From the NCBI GenBank assembly GCA_019636335.1, contig JAHBXR010000008.1:124001-188000 (forward strand): DNA of 64,000 nucleotides, in the 5' to 3' direction. This document shows positions 28,377-38,022 of the stretch, one piece after another. A program made the translations under genes and the position numbers. The first letter of the stretch is position 1; every line of letters starts with the position of its first letter. The DNA comes from Pirellulales bacterium. Its GTDB lineage: Bacteria; Planctomycetota; Planctomycetia; Pirellulales; JAEUIK01. The notes under the pieces were generated by a model that was not told where the DNA came from, did not search any database, and saw nothing but the letters and a program-made list of their open reading frames with translations.

Positions 28377-29222
28377 CTACTTGCCGCAGTAGTCGATCGC
28401 CCGGGCAATCTCCGACTTCAGATCGGCGCGGCTGACGATGCGGTCGATGAAGCCGTGCTCGAGGAGGAACTCGCTCGTCTGAAATCCCTTGGGCAGTTCG
28501 AGGCGAATCGTGGCCTTGATCGTGCGCGGACCGGCAAAGCCGACCAGCGCGCGGGGCTCGGCGAACATGAGATCGCCCAGCGAGGCGAAGCTGGCCGCGA
28601 CGCCCCCCATCGTGGGATTGGTGAGCACCGAGATATACAGCCCCCCCGCCTCGTGATAGCGCGCCAGCGCGGCCGATACCTTGGCCATCTGCATCAAGGA
28701 GAGGATGCCTTCGTGCATGCGGGCGCCCCCTCCCGATCCGCTGATGATGATCAACGGCAGGTTCTGCGTCGTGGCGCGTTCGATGGTGCGGGTCAGCTTT
28801 TCGCCGACAACCGAACCCATGCTGCCCATCAGAAAGGCGGAATCGGTCACGGCGAAGGCGACACGCCGGGCGCGAATCATGCCGGTGCCGGTGACCACGG
28901 CGTCGCGCAAGCCGGTCCGGGCCCGTTCAGCCACGATGCGCTGGGCGTACGGCTTCACGTCGACGAATTCGAGCGGATCGCCCGGTTCGAGGTTCTCGTC
29001 CCATTCTTCGAAGGTCCCGTCATCGAGGACCTGCCGCACGCGTTCGCGCGCCGACACATACCAGTGATAGTCGCACTCGGGACAGACGCCGAGACGACGT
29101 TCGACCTCTTTGCGGAAGATGATTTCCTGGCAGCCGGGGCAACGCTGAAACAACCCTTCGGGCACGCCACGTTTGGGCTGCCGGGTCGTGCGCGTGCGCG
29201 ATTCGTTGTTGTCGCTGGACAT
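28377..29222 (-). CDS. accD: Acetyl-CoA carboxylase carboxyltransferase subunit beta
   Basis: AccD with AccA moves the carboxyl group from biotin to acetyl-CoA, making malonyl-CoA for fatty-acid synthesis. The N-terminal zinc ribbon [23 protein letters not shown] is complete. The crotonase-like core has the [11 protein letters not shown] and [12 protein letters not shown] acyl-CoA binding segments and [15 protein letters not shown]. Length is 281 aa. I chose ATG 29222 because the zinc ribbon then begins about 28 residues in, as in other AccD proteins; a longer frame exists upstream. Confidence 0.96.
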   Translation of the reverse strand: MSSDNNESRTRTTRQPKRGVPEGLFQRCPGCQEIIFRKEVERRLGVCPECDYHWYVSARERVRQVLDDGTFEEWDENLEPGDPLEFVDVKPYAQRIVAERARTGLRDAVVTGTGMIRARRVAFAVTDSAFLMGSMGSVVGEKLTRTIERATTQNLPLIIISGSGGGARMHEGILSLMQMAKVSAALARYHEAGGLYISVLTNPTMGGVAASFASLGDLMFAEPRALVGFAGPRTIKATIRLELPKGFQTSEFLLEHGFIDRIVSRADLKSEIARAIDYCGK

Positions 29223-29260
29223 CGTAAGACAGCTCCGACGCGGCGCGAGGCCGCGGAAAC

Positions 29261-29842
29261 TCAGGTATGGGCCGAAACGCCTTGCGGCTCGAGCGAGATC
29301 AACTCCCACACGCCGTGGGAATCGCTCGCCCGCCACAAGTCTCCCAAACTCTGCCCGTTCAATTGCTGGCGCACGAGCGAAGCCAGCGGCTCGGGGGCCA
29401 CCAGGCCGATCATACCATGCTTGTGTTTCTTGATTAGCCGCTGCACGGCGGGGCGGATCCGCTCGGCGACTTCAGCCACGGTCTCGCCTTCGGGCGGACG
29501 CACGCTCTCGGGCTGCTCCTGCCACTGGCGATAGACCTTCGGGTGCTTACGCTTCACCTCTTCGATCTGCATGCCCTGCCAGAGCCCGTGATCGAGGTTC
29601 TCCATGTGATCGAGCCGTTTGACCTTGATCCCCAGCCCTGCGGCCAGCGCGTCGGCCGATTCGCCGGCCGGCTCGGCATCAGAGCAGTAGATCACCTCGA
29701 CCCCCTTGTCTTTCAACTCGCCAATGACGCGGGCCATTTCATCGTTGCCCTGGGGGCTGAGCGGGATGTCGAGCGTTCCCTGGATGCGGCCCTGCTCGTC
29801 GAAGTCAGTGGCTCCCGGCCGGATCAAAACGATTTGCACCAT
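29261..29842 (-). CDS. Histidine-phosphatase-fold protein lacking catalytic histidines
   Basis: The overall sequence follows the phosphoglycerate-mutase-like branch: [27 protein letters not shown], then [17 protein letters not shown], then [15 protein letters not shown]. However, the RHG motif is RPG (R8-P9-G10), and the second catalytic His region reads [11 protein letters not shown] with Pro150 where His is expected. The usual Arg in the SPLxRAxQTA segment is also gone ([14 protein letters not shown]). It is therefore likely a pseudo-phosphatase with a binding or regulatory role. At 193 aa the fold is full length. It sits between accD and rpe, 7 bases from rpe. Confidence 0.85.
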   Translation of the reverse strand: MVQIVLIRPGATDFDEQGRIQGTLDIPLSPQGNDEMARVIGELKDKGVEVIYCSDAEPAGESADALAAGLGIKVKRLDHMENLDHGLWQGMQIEEVKRKHPKVYRQWQEQPESVRPPEGETVAEVAERIRPAVQRLIKKHKHGMIGLVAPEPLASLVRQQLNGQSLGDLWRASDSHGVWELISLEPQGVSAHT

Positions 29843-29849
29843 GGATGTC

Positions 29850-30551
29850 CTAGCGACTCGTCATAGACGCGGCGGCGAGCTGGGTGAGATGCGCCACGCG
29901 CGGTTTGTAATCAGGGTGTCGAAAAATCGCCGAACCAACAACGAACAGATCGCCCCCGGCGGCGGCACAATCGCCGATGGTTTCTTCATTCACGCCCCCG
30001 TCACACTCGATCAGCAGTTCCGGCGGAGCGATCGCGCGCAACTCGCGCATCTTGTCGAGGGCGACGCGCTCGAACGACTGCCCGCCAAAGCCCGGCATCA
30101 CGCTCATCACGAGCACATGGTCGCACAGGTCGAGATATTCGACCACCGCGCTCACGGGCGTGGGGGGATTGATCGCCAGTCCGACGGCGGCGCCGCTCGC
30201 GGCGAGCTCGGAGAGCAACGGACGGGGCTCGGGCAGCGTCTCGAGGTGAACGATCAGCCGATCCGCGCCCGCCGCGAGAAACTGGGGGGCGTACTGCACG
30301 GGATCGTCGATCATCAGGTGTACGTCGACGACCAGCGAGGTCAGACGCCGCACCGCCTCAACCAGGGGCATGCCGTACGTCAGATTCGGCACGAAGTGGC
30401 CATCCATCACATCGAGATGAAGCGCGCCGACGCCCGCCTCCTCGAGTCGTCGCACCTCGCGTTCGAGATTGCCAAAATCGCACATCAACAGAGACGGCAG
30501 GATCACCGGCCCGATTTGGCGAAGTGCGACAAGGTCATGACGTGCGGACAT
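29850..30551 (-). CDS. rpe: Ribulose-phosphate 3-epimerase
   Basis: Rpe interconverts ribulose 5-phosphate and xylulose 5-phosphate in the pentose-phosphate pathway. The TIM-barrel metal and catalytic segments ILPSLLMCDF, LHLDVMDGHFVPN, VDVHLMI, MSVMPGFGGQSF and ECDGGVNEETI are all present. The 233-aa product from ATG 30551 fits the family; a start eight codons upstream is possible. It probably shares a transcript with the pseudo-phosphatase and accD. Confidence 0.95.
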   Translation of the reverse strand: MSARHDLVALRQIGPVILPSLLMCDFGNLEREVRRLEEAGVGALHLDVMDGHFVPNLTYGMPLVEAVRRLTSLVVDVHLMIDDPVQYAPQFLAAGADRLIVHLETLPEPRPLLSELAASGAAVGLAINPPTPVSAVVEYLDLCDHVLVMSVMPGFGGQSFERVALDKMRELRAIAPPELLIECDGGVNEETIGDCAAAGGDLFVVGSAIFRHPDYKPRVAHLTQLAAASMTSR

Positions 30552-30969
30552 GCGTTCCACCGGCGCGCATGGCACCGGCCGAGTTCATCATCAGGGAGAA
30601 AGAAAACCAAGAGGGTAGGCCGCAAAGGCACTCAGACGGCGTCAAAGCCGCTCTGCCGATTCCGACGTCGAAGCCGGGATCCCGGAAGTGAACTTCCCAC
30701 ATATATTCGTCAGCCGTGGCAATCCAGCGCTCAAGCGGCCGCGTCCTCAATCCTTCCCGCCGTACGGCGAGGCACCAGATGCCCGCCCGCTGACGGAAGC
30801 ATCAAGCATATCAAGTACACCGGCTGGCGTCTGCATGTATCTCGGGGGATTCCCCGGCCACTTTTGGGGGTCTGCGCGGGGCTGAACAACGCCGCTGGAA
30901 CCAGCTCAACCCCGCGCCATCAAGCTAGCGAGGCGCAGGGGGCAGGCGTTTGTTAGCGTCTGAGGGCAC
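30552..30969. other. Intergenic region upstream of rpe
   Basis: About 420 bases between the rpe start and the terminator of the DUF6263-like gene. No reading frame has coding character and no repeat or RNA fold was noticed. It should hold the promoter of the rpe operon. Confidence 0.4.
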
Positions 30970-31014
30970 GAAAAAAGGCCCGCCCCACGGGAAAAGCTCC
31001 CCCCGGGGCGGGCC
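30970..31014 (-). terminator. Rho-independent terminator after the DUF6263-like gene
   Basis: A perfect 10-bp GC stem (30977-30986 pairs with 31005-31014) is followed on the minus strand by six T (30971-30976). It lies 26 bases beyond the stop codon at 31040, the classical layout of an intrinsic terminator. Confidence 0.85.
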
Positions 31015-31039
31015 GTGCCGATCTCGATTGCCGGACGAC

Positions 31040-32065
31040 TTACTTGTCCGACTTTTCGTCGGCGGGCGCCTCTTCGGCGGCTTCCTCGTCCTTCGGCAGA
31101 TTGTCGCTCGTGCCCAGGACGACGACGACCTTGTTCTCGGTCTCGAAGGCGACTTCGTTGCCCATGAACTCACCCTCCATCGAGCTCTTTTGCACCGAGG
31201 TCGACGAGACGGTCTGGCCGGCGGCGGCATCGAAGAGGATCGTGCCGGAGCCTTCCTGCTCGATCAGCTCGAGGACGACGTCACCGTCTTCGGCGCCATC
31301 GGCCAACTCGAGAGTCATCTCGGTCTTCGACTCGATCTTCTGCAGCTCCTTGCCATCCTTCTTCTCGGTGCCGGAGCGGACGTACTTCGTGTCGAACTTC
31401 ATCGTGGCGAACTCGCCCATCTTCTCTTCGACGACGTGCGTCCATTCCTGGTCGGCCGACTCGGGGAAGATCACGATGCCGCGCTGGATCGTGTCCTTCA
31501 TCGCCTTCTCGCCGAACATGTTGCCCCCCATGAACAGGGCGCCGGCACCGCCACCGCCGCCACCCTGCTCCGACTGCTCCTTGATGATGTCGAGCAGATC
31601 CTGCGGCAACGTGACCTCGGTGACCTCACCCCGCTTGGTGACCTTGACCTTGAACTGACCGCCCACCATCTTCTCGATGGCGGGGCCCATGCGTTCCCAG
31701 ATCGGGCCTTCGGGGGCCGGGGAATCCTTATCGCCCGAGTCGAAGCCGAACTCGCCCGTGAAGGGCGTGTTCACCTTGAGTTGCACGCGGTCGATCGTCT
31801 GCGTCAGTTCGGCGCTGCCATCGGCGTTGACCTTGTCGACCACCCAGGTGACGTCGGTGGTGAAGGCGAAATCGATGTCGAACTCGGCGCCGCTGGCGTC
31901 GATCAGACGGTGCTGCGCGTTCAACACGGCGTACTGAACCTTGTCGCCTTCCTTGAACTTCCAACCGAGCGCGTCGGCCGCCTGGGCGCGGGCACCGAAC
32001 GAAATGGCCAGCGCCAGTGCCGCCCACAGCCCGACGCGTGCCGTAGTGCTAATTGTCTTCCGCAT
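31040..32065 (-). CDS. Secreted DUF6263-like protein
   Basis: The 341-aa product from ATG 32065 has a signal peptide (residues 1-30) with an Ala-x-Ala-like cleavage site (RAQAADA). Its body resembles the DUF6263 family of planctomycete exported proteins (WKFKEGDKVQYAV near the N-terminus, then repeated beta strands), whose function is unknown. A Gly-rich loop lies mid-protein and the tail is Asp/Glu/Ala-rich. AAGAAAGG is placed seven bases before the ATG. The gene ends with a strong terminator, so it is probably monocistronic and well expressed. Confidence 0.8.
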   Translation of the reverse strand: MRKTISTTARVGLWAALALAISFGARAQAADALGWKFKEGDKVQYAVLNAQHRLIDASGAEFDIDFAFTTDVTWVVDKVNADGSAELTQTIDRVQLKVNTPFTGEFGFDSGDKDSPAPEGPIWERMGPAIEKMVGGQFKVKVTKRGEVTEVTLPQDLLDIIKEQSEQGGGGGGAGALFMGGNMFGEKAMKDTIQRGIVIFPESADQEWTHVVEEKMGEFATMKFDTKYVRSGTEKKDGKELQKIESKTEMTLELADGAEDGDVVLELIEQEGSGTILFDAAAGQTVSSTSVQKSSMEGEFMGNEVAFETENKVVVVLGTSDNLPKDEEAAEEAPADEKSDK

Positions 32066-32472
32066 GAGTGAACCTTTCTTGTGCTCTCTTAGCTGATAGA
32101 CCGCCGAGTCGAGGCTGCGCGCGAACAAGGGCGGCCGAAGTACGCGCGAGGAGAACGGGGAGCGGGAAGCACGAGCGCCGCCGATCCACGGTCAGCGTCA
32201 ACATAGTGGCCGGAATAGGCCCTGGCAACCGCTTCGACTTGCGCGCAGTGCGTCCCCGAAACAGGACTACCCGAAGCCGCGCGGCAAGGTTTCACGCTGG
32301 CGTCATTCCTGGCCGAGTCTGCCCATCCGGCCCGTCGCCAGGGGCCATCCTTGCCACGCCTGGCCAGACCGCCTGGGGCACCCGCACTTGCCGCGAGAAA
32401 ATCGCCCGGAGACAATCTCTTGGTTTCGATCGGGTCTCGGTTGGTGCTAGCACCTCGCACGCAACGGTTCGG
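32066..32472. other. Intergenic region between divergent genes
   Basis: About 400 bases separate the DUF6263-like gene from the SelA-like gene. The frame of the SelA-like gene is open through here, but the encoded residues are Arg/Pro/Gly-rich and not protein-like. Promoters of both genes should be here; I could not pick convincing hexamers. Confidence 0.4.
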
Positions 32473-33657
32473 ATGTCACAGATCTATTCTCGCCTTGGCG
32501 TTCGCACGGTCATCAACGGCGCCGGTACGTTGACGCGTTTGGGCGGTTCGCTGATGGAGCCCGAAGTCGTGGCCGCCATGGCCGAGGCGTCGCGCAGCTT
32601 CGTAAGAATCGACGAGCTGCAGGTCGCCGTGGGAAGACGCATTGCCGAGGCGACCGGCGCCGAAGCCGGCCTCGTCACCAGCGGCGCCGCCGCGGCCGTG
32701 ACCCTGGCGGCGGCAGCCTGTCTTGCGCGGCTCGACTTTGCGCGGATGGACCGCCTGCCCGACACCCGTGGCCTGCCGAACGAGATCATCGTCGCGCGCT
32801 CGCATCGCAACGGCTACGACCACGCGCTCCGCGCCGCCGGTGCAAGAATCGTCGAGGTGGGGGTTGCCGAGCGGACTCGCGACCCGCAGCCTTGGGAGAT
32901 CGAGGCGGCTATCCACGATCGAACGGTGGCCGTGGCGTTCGCCGCGGGCTTTTCGGATCTTCGGCTGGACGAGGTCGTGCGCGTGGCCGAGCGGCATTCT
33001 CTGCCTGTCATCGTCGATGCCTCGGCCGAATTGCCGCCACGATCGAATCTACGAACGTTTATCGCTGCCGGCGCGAGCCTGGTGGCCTTCAGCGGCGGCA
33101 AAGGACTGCGCGGACCGCAGGCAAGTGGCATCCTCTGCGGTCGACGGGAATTGATCGCTTCGGCCGCGCTGCAAATGTGGGACATGGACCACCTGCCCGC
33201 CTTGTGGAACCCGCCGGCGGAACTCGTCGATCGTGACGTCGTGACGCGCGGCGTGCCCAATCATGGCCTGGGGCGCGCGATGAAGATCGGCAAGGAGGAA
33301 ATCGTGGGCCTGGCGGTCGCGCTCGAACGTTTCCTCGCGCGCGACGAAGCGGGCGAACGCGAACGGCTCGATCAGGTTGCCGTCGAACTCGCGGCGGGGC
33401 TGAAACGCATCACGGCCCTCGACGTCTCGCTGGTCGAACACGCGGGCCGCTGGCGGCAAGTGCGTCTTCAATTCCCCGACCAGCCGGATCGCCAGACGGC
33501 CATCGTGGTCGCTCGCGAGCTTGCCCAAGGATCGCCAGCGATCTACCTGGCAGACGCTGGAGCGCAAGCCGGGGTGCTCGTGATCGATCCCTTCTGCCTC
33601 CAGCCAGGAGACGCGCAGGCGATCGTGGCTCGCCTCGACGAATTGCTCGGGGCCTAG
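32473..33657 (+). CDS. SelA-like PLP-dependent enzyme (SelA/DgaE superfamily)
   Basis: This 394-aa fold-type I PLP protein begins with SRLGVRTVINGAGTLTRLGGSLM, the hallmark of the L-seryl-tRNA(Sec) selenium transferase / D-glucosaminate-6-phosphate ammonia-lyase group. The PLP lysine is K210 in AFSGGKGLRGPQASG, with Asp182 in VIVDASAELPP contacting the pyridine nitrogen. It lacks the N-terminal tRNA-binding region of true SelA and is shorter. No selB, selD or SECIS-like context is nearby. I therefore think it is a sugar-acid or amino-acid lyase rather than SelA; the substrate is unknown. The start is chosen by homology, as no good ribosome site is seen. Confidence 0.8.
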   Translation: MSQIYSRLGVRTVINGAGTLTRLGGSLMEPEVVAAMAEASRSFVRIDELQVAVGRRIAEATGAEAGLVTSGAAAAVTLAAAACLARLDFARMDRLPDTRGLPNEIIVARSHRNGYDHALRAAGARIVEVGVAERTRDPQPWEIEAAIHDRTVAVAFAAGFSDLRLDEVVRVAERHSLPVIVDASAELPPRSNLRTFIAAGASLVAFSGGKGLRGPQASGILCGRRELIASAALQMWDMDHLPALWNPPAELVDRDVVTRGVPNHGLGRAMKIGKEEIVGLAVALERFLARDEAGERERLDQVAVELAAGLKRITALDVSLVEHAGRWRQVRLQFPDQPDRQTAIVVARELAQGSPAIYLADAGAQAGVLVIDPFCLQPGDAQAIVARLDELLGA

Positions 33658-34041
33658 CGGCTTCCTTTCCGCGGCATCGACAATGCCAGCTACTATCGTC
33701 TGGCCCCCAATCCGCTGGGGATTCGAACGTCTATAAGCTGCAAGCTCGCTCGCTGGCGCTGTTTGCCACGCGACGCCTCGCGGAGACGAGGCAGGCCGCG
33801 TCGGAAAGCCCGTTGGAAACGATCCGCCGCAATCACGCAGTCAATGGTCTACCGAGGGCGTCACACCCCCGGCCGGGCCGGGAGCGCAAGTGCCACGATG
33901 AGGGCCGATTTGTTGGCAGTCGGCCCCGGCGGAGCATACCATAGCAGGCGCAGTGGCGTATGCTTGCCCCAGCGGCAGCAGGGTGCCCGCGCTACTGGCT
34001 GGGGGAAGTTTGCACTTGGAAATCGTCTGGGGAAGCTCGCC
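33658..34041. other. Intergenic region before WD40 gene
   Basis: About 385 bases with no credible gene. The WD40 frame stays open upstream of 34042, but residues there are Arg/Gly-rich and precede no signal peptide. Likely holds the promoter for the WD40 gene. Confidence 0.4.
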
Positions 34042-35310
34042 ATGATTCGCCCGATCACGTCCCGTTCGTCGGCAACCTTGTTGGCCGCGACGCTGTTGTT
34101 ACTCGCGGTCTCGCCGGCAGTCGCCGAAGAGGCCCCCTCGCTGGGAACGCACAAGCGTTGGGTTTCGTCGCTGGCCTTCTCGCCCGACGGCGCCACGCTG
34201 GCCACCGGCGGCGGCGACTCGCTCCTCTATCGCCCTGGCGATGTCATCTTGTGGGATGTCGCCAGCGGCGCGCAGAAGAAGTCGCTCGCGGGCGCCGAAA
34301 GCGCCGTCTGGTCGGTGGCGTTCTCGCCCGACGGCAAGACGCTCGCCACCGGCGGATATGCGCACGAGTTGAAGCTCTGGGACGTCGAGTCGGGCGCGGT
34401 GAAGTCGAACCTCGAAGGACACAAGAACTGGGTCACCGCGGTGGCCTTCTCGCCCGATGGCGCGACGCTCGCCTCGGCCAGCGAAGATGGCAGCGTGCGC
34501 TTCTGGGATGTGGCCTCGGGCACACCAAAGTCGGCGATCGAAGGGGCTCACGGGGCGATGATCCGTGGCGTGGCCTATTCGCCCGATGGTTCGCTGCTGG
34601 CCACGGCGAGCGCCGACAAGACGGTCAAGCTGTGGGATACCGCCTCGAACGCTGAAAAAGCAAAGCTCGAAGGACATACCGACGCCGTGGCGGCGGTGGC
34701 GTTCTCGCCCGACGGCAAGACGTTGGCCAGCGGCGGCGCGGATCTCACCGTGCGGTTGTGGGATGTCGCCGCGCCGGCCGAGAAGGGAATCCTCGGCGGA
34801 CATACGAACTGGATCACCGACATCGCATTCTCTCCCGATGGCGCCGCGCTGGCCTCGATCGGCTACGACCGCGCGGTCAGGGTGTGGAACGTCGAGCGGC
34901 GCGAATTGAGTGCCTCGCTCGGTGGTCTGGAAAACACCGGCTGGGCCGTGGCCTACGCGGCCGACGGCAAGACGCTCTTCGCCGGCACGCAGGGAGATTC
35001 GATCCGCGCCTGGGAACTGGGCTGGCAACCGAAGGATCTCGCGGTGTTAGCACCGGTCGCCGAAGCAAAGCCGGCAGAACCGCCAGCGGCCGAAACGACC
35101 GCCGAGGCCCCGCCGGTCGAAGAGGCCAAACCTGAGGAAAAGCCGGCCGAAGAGGCCAAACCAGAAGAGAAACCGGCCGAAGAGGCCAAACCCGCTGAGG
35201 AAGCGAAACCTGCGGAAGAGGCCCAGCCGGCTGAAGAAGCTCCACCGGCGGAGGAAAAGCCTGCCGAGGCCGAACCCGCCGAGAAGCCGGCCGATGGCGC
35301 TCAAAACTAA
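34042..35310 (+). CDS. Secreted WD40-repeat beta-propeller protein
   Basis: The 422-aa product has a signal peptide (residues 1-28, ending AVAEEAP) and seven WD40 repeats, each with an AFSPDGxxLA core and a KLWD-type end, enough for one closed seven-bladed propeller. After the propeller comes a low-complexity tail of about 65 residues built from Pro, Glu, Ala and Lys (PAEEAKPEEK units). The propeller is likely a protein-interaction platform in the periplasm. A GGGGAAG ribosome site precedes the ATG. The penicillin acylase gene follows 59 bases downstream and may be co-transcribed. Confidence 0.88.
   Translation: MIRPITSRSSATLLAATLLLLAVSPAVAEEAPSLGTHKRWVSSLAFSPDGATLATGGGDSLLYRPGDVILWDVASGAQKKSLAGAESAVWSVAFSPDGKTLATGGYAHELKLWDVESGAVKSNLEGHKNWVTAVAFSPDGATLASASEDGSVRFWDVASGTPKSAIEGAHGAMIRGVAYSPDGSLLATASADKTVKLWDTASNAEKAKLEGHTDAVAAVAFSPDGKTLASGGADLTVRLWDVAAPAEKGILGGHTNWITDIAFSPDGAALASIGYDRAVRVWNVERRELSASLGGLENTGWAVAYAADGKTLFAGTQGDSIRAWELGWQPKDLAVLAPVAEAKPAEPPAAETTAEAPPVEEAKPEEKPAEEAKPEEKPAEEAKPAEEAKPAEEAQPAEEAPPAEEKPAEAEPAEKPADGAQN
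35118..35290 (+). repeat. Degenerate tandem repeat coding the Pro/Glu/Ala/Lys tail
   Basis: Within the WD40 gene, units of about 30 bases (GAGGCCAAACC and GAAGAGGCC motifs recurring) encode the PAEEAKPEEK-like tail. The first three copies are nearly identical and later ones are diverged, which indicates expansion by slippage or unequal exchange. Confidence 0.65.
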
Positions 35311-35369
35311 TTCTGTCTGGCTCTGCCCGTTCGTCGCGCCAGGCACTTCACGTTCGTAAGGATTGCGAC

Positions 35370-37724
35370 ATGCTCGTGCGTTCGATCGAGAGTTCACCCG
35401 CCACTATCGTCGGATCGAATTCGTGGTGGAGGGCGCGCAAAAGGAGCGCGGCCTGGCGCGGCTTCTCTTGTCTGCTCGTCGTTGGGATGCTGCTGGGCTT
35501 CTGCACTACCGGCGTTGTACCCGCCCTGGCACAGGACGCCTCGACCGAGTTCGACGCGGACCAACTCGCCCAGAGCGTGAAGATCTATCGCGACAGCTTT
35601 GGCGTGCCGCACATCGACGGCCCCACCGACGTGAGTGTCGTCTTCGGCCTCGCCTACTGCCAGGCAGAGGACTATTTCTGGCAGATCGAAGACAGCTACA
35701 TCCTGGGCCTCGGTCGCTATAGCGAGATCTACGGCCGCAAGGGTCTCAACTCCGATTTGCTCAATCGCGCGTTCGAGATCGTTCCCTCGGCCCAGCGCGA
35801 CGAGAAGACGATGGAGCCGGAGCTGTACAAGCTCGCTCGCGCCTATACCGCGGGGCTGAATTTCTTCCTGGCGAAGAACCCCGAGGTGAAGCCACGATTG
35901 ATCGACAAGTTCGAGCCGTGGATGGTGCTCGCCTTCGGCCGGCAATTGATCCTCGAGATGGGCTTCCGCTACACGCGGCTGACCGACGAATTCATGCCGC
36001 GGTCGAACAAGGAGATCTGGACGGCGCAGGCCGGCGCCGCGACGCAGCCCTACAACGAAGAGTTCCGCCAGCACGTGGGCTCAAACGCCTGGGCCATCGC
36101 CCCCAGCCGCACGAAGTCAAAGCACGCGATGCTCTTCATCAATCCTCACCAGCCCTGGTTCGGCTTCGGCCAGTTTTACGAAGCGCACATGCGTAGTGGC
36201 GAAGGCTGGAACTTCACCGGCGCCACGTTCTTCGGCAACCCGATGCTCGCCCTGGGGCACAACGAGTACCTGGGTTGGGCCTTCACCGTAAACGAGCCCG
36301 ATATCGCCGACGTGTGGCGCGAAACGTTCGACGATCCGAATAACCCGCTCGCCTACCGCTACGACGGCGGGTATCGCGTCGCCACCGAGTGGAAGGACAC
36401 GGTGCGCATCAAGAAGGGGACGAAGTTCGAGGACAAGGTCTTCACCTTCCGCAAGACGCACCACGGTCCGATCGTGGCCAAGGAAAACGCCACCACGTTC
36501 CTCTCGGCGAACGTGGCCAAGCTCTACGAAGCCAACCTGCTGCGGCAGGTGATGAAGCTGGTGCGGGCCAAGAACATCGACGAGTTCAAAGCCGGCATGT
36601 CGCTGCTGAACTTCCAGTTCATGAACACGGTCTACGCCGACCGCGACGGCAACATCTTCTATCTCTACAACGGTATCATTCCGCGCCGCGAGACAGGCCA
36701 TAACTGGAGCAAGCCGGTCGACGGCAGCTCGCCCAAGACCGAGTGGAACGGCTATCACGAACTGGCCGACCTGCCGCAGGTGCTGAATCCCCCCAGCGGT
36801 TTCGTGCAAAGTTGCAACTCGAGCCCCTTTACCGTGACCGACGACGGCAACGCGCACGAGATGGACTTCCCCCCCTACATGGCTGAGGACAAGCACGACG
36901 ATAAGCGCCGCGCGAAAATCTCACGCTACCTGCTGCGCCAGATGCACGATATCACGTTCGACGACTGGCAACGGGCCGCCTTCGACACGACGCTCTACTG
37001 GCCGCTCACCGAATTGCCGCGTTTCCAGGAGGAATTCGAGACGCTCCAGGCCACGAACCCCACGCTGGCCAGGCAGGCGCAGCCCTACTTCGAGCACTTG
37101 CTCGATTGGGATTGCCGCGGCGGGAACGATTCGACCCAGGCCACGCTTTGCTATGGCTGGTACGAGGAGCTGTACGGTTTTGGCTATCCGGCCGAAAAAT
37201 TGAAGCCACAGTTCGTCAACTCGCCCGAGGCCAGGTTCAAGGCCCTCATTACCGCGGCGGGCAAGATCAAGGCTCTGTTTGGCGATTGGAAGATGCCCTG
37301 GGGCGAAGTCTACCGCCTGCAGCGCCACGCCGACGTGGCGGATTTCTTCGACATTCCCTTCAACGACAACGAGCCGAGCCTGCCGAGCCCCGGCTTGCCC
37401 GGCCCTCTGGGCGTGGCGAACGTGGCGTACTACACCCCCAGCGTCTCTATTCCCCTGGTGCGTTCGATGAAGAAGCACTACGGCGTAGTGGGGAACACCT
37501 ACATGTGTACGGTCGAGTTTGGCCCGCGCGTGCAAGGAGCTTCGCTAACGCAGTTTGGCAGCAGCGGGCATCCCGACTCGCCCCATTTCTTCGACCAGGC
37601 GAAGTTGCTCTCCGAAAGCCGCCTGAAACCGGAGCTCTTCTATTGGGAAGATGTCGAGGCGCAGGCGAAGGTGGTTTACCACCCTGGCGAAAAGCCCCAG
37701 GCCGTGGCGACGGGAGCGAAGTAA
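35370..37724 (+). CDS. Penicillin acylase family (Ntn) hydrolase
   Basis: This secreted 784-aa precursor belongs to the peptidase S45 family, which cleaves amide bonds in penicillins, acyl-homoserine lactones or related N-acyl compounds. After an N-terminal signal anchor (to about residue 55), the alpha chain has IYRDSFGVPHIDGPTD and AYCQAEDYFWQ. The autocatalytic site is G-S238 in HVGSNAWAIAPSRT, making Ser238 the new N-terminal nucleophile of the beta chain. Downstream are NPHQPW, LGHNEYLGWAFTVN and the conserved Asn segment. Natural substrate unknown. The start ATG at 35370 yields a long basic n-region. Confidence 0.92.
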   Translation: MLVRSIESSPATIVGSNSWWRARKRSAAWRGFSCLLVVGMLLGFCTTGVVPALAQDASTEFDADQLAQSVKIYRDSFGVPHIDGPTDVSVVFGLAYCQAEDYFWQIEDSYILGLGRYSEIYGRKGLNSDLLNRAFEIVPSAQRDEKTMEPELYKLARAYTAGLNFFLAKNPEVKPRLIDKFEPWMVLAFGRQLILEMGFRYTRLTDEFMPRSNKEIWTAQAGAATQPYNEEFRQHVGSNAWAIAPSRTKSKHAMLFINPHQPWFGFGQFYEAHMRSGEGWNFTGATFFGNPMLALGHNEYLGWAFTVNEPDIADVWRETFDDPNNPLAYRYDGGYRVATEWKDTVRIKKGTKFEDKVFTFRKTHHGPIVAKENATTFLSANVAKLYEANLLRQVMKLVRAKNIDEFKAGMSLLNFQFMNTVYADRDGNIFYLYNGIIPRRETGHNWSKPVDGSSPKTEWNGYHELADLPQVLNPPSGFVQSCNSSPFTVTDDGNAHEMDFPPYMAEDKHDDKRRAKISRYLLRQMHDITFDDWQRAAFDTTLYWPLTELPRFQEEFETLQATNPTLARQAQPYFEHLLDWDCRGGNDSTQATLCYGWYEELYGFGYPAEKLKPQFVNSPEARFKALITAAGKIKALFGDWKMPWGEVYRLQRHADVADFFDIPFNDNEPSLPSPGLPGPLGVANVAYYTPSVSIPLVRSMKKHYGVVGNTYMCTVEFGPRVQGASLTQFGSSGHPDSPHFFDQAKLLSESRLKPELFYWEDVEAQAKVVYHPGEKPQAVATGAK

Positions 37725-37753
37725 GCAGCGCATTTCCGCGTGCCTGCGTTCAC

Positions 37754-37855
37754 CCACAGATTACGCAGATCACACAGATTCGGTGCTGGCACTTCCGTGC
37801 ATCGCTAGCCCGCTTCGACGAGAAAGCCAATCTGCCGAATCTGCGTAATCTGTGG
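37754..37855. repeat. Palindromic intergenic repeat, CCACAGATTACGCAGAT type
   Basis: CCACAGATTACGCAGAT at 37754-37770 is matched by its exact reverse complement at 37839-37855. Inner arms (CAGATTCGG and CCGAATCTG) also pair, so the whole can fold into a long hairpin. The same 17-mer recurs at 45522-45538, in another intergenic gap. Confidence 0.8.
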
Positions 37856-38022
37856 ATAATCCAATTCTGCCGATGGATGCCAGCAGTGCCATGCGTGCGG
37901 CGTCTTGTCTTGCGGCGATCTGGACGGCCGGGTAAAGAGTCGCCTTGCTGGTCGTAGTCTGCCCTGTTCTGGGGCAGCAGCGTTCACTCTCGCCGCAACC
38001 TCAGCCCAACGAAAGTCGGCTC

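Noticed and set aside
32473-33657. True selenocysteine synthase (SelA)
   Set aside because: Too short, lacks the N-terminal tRNA-binding region, and no selenium genes are nearby.
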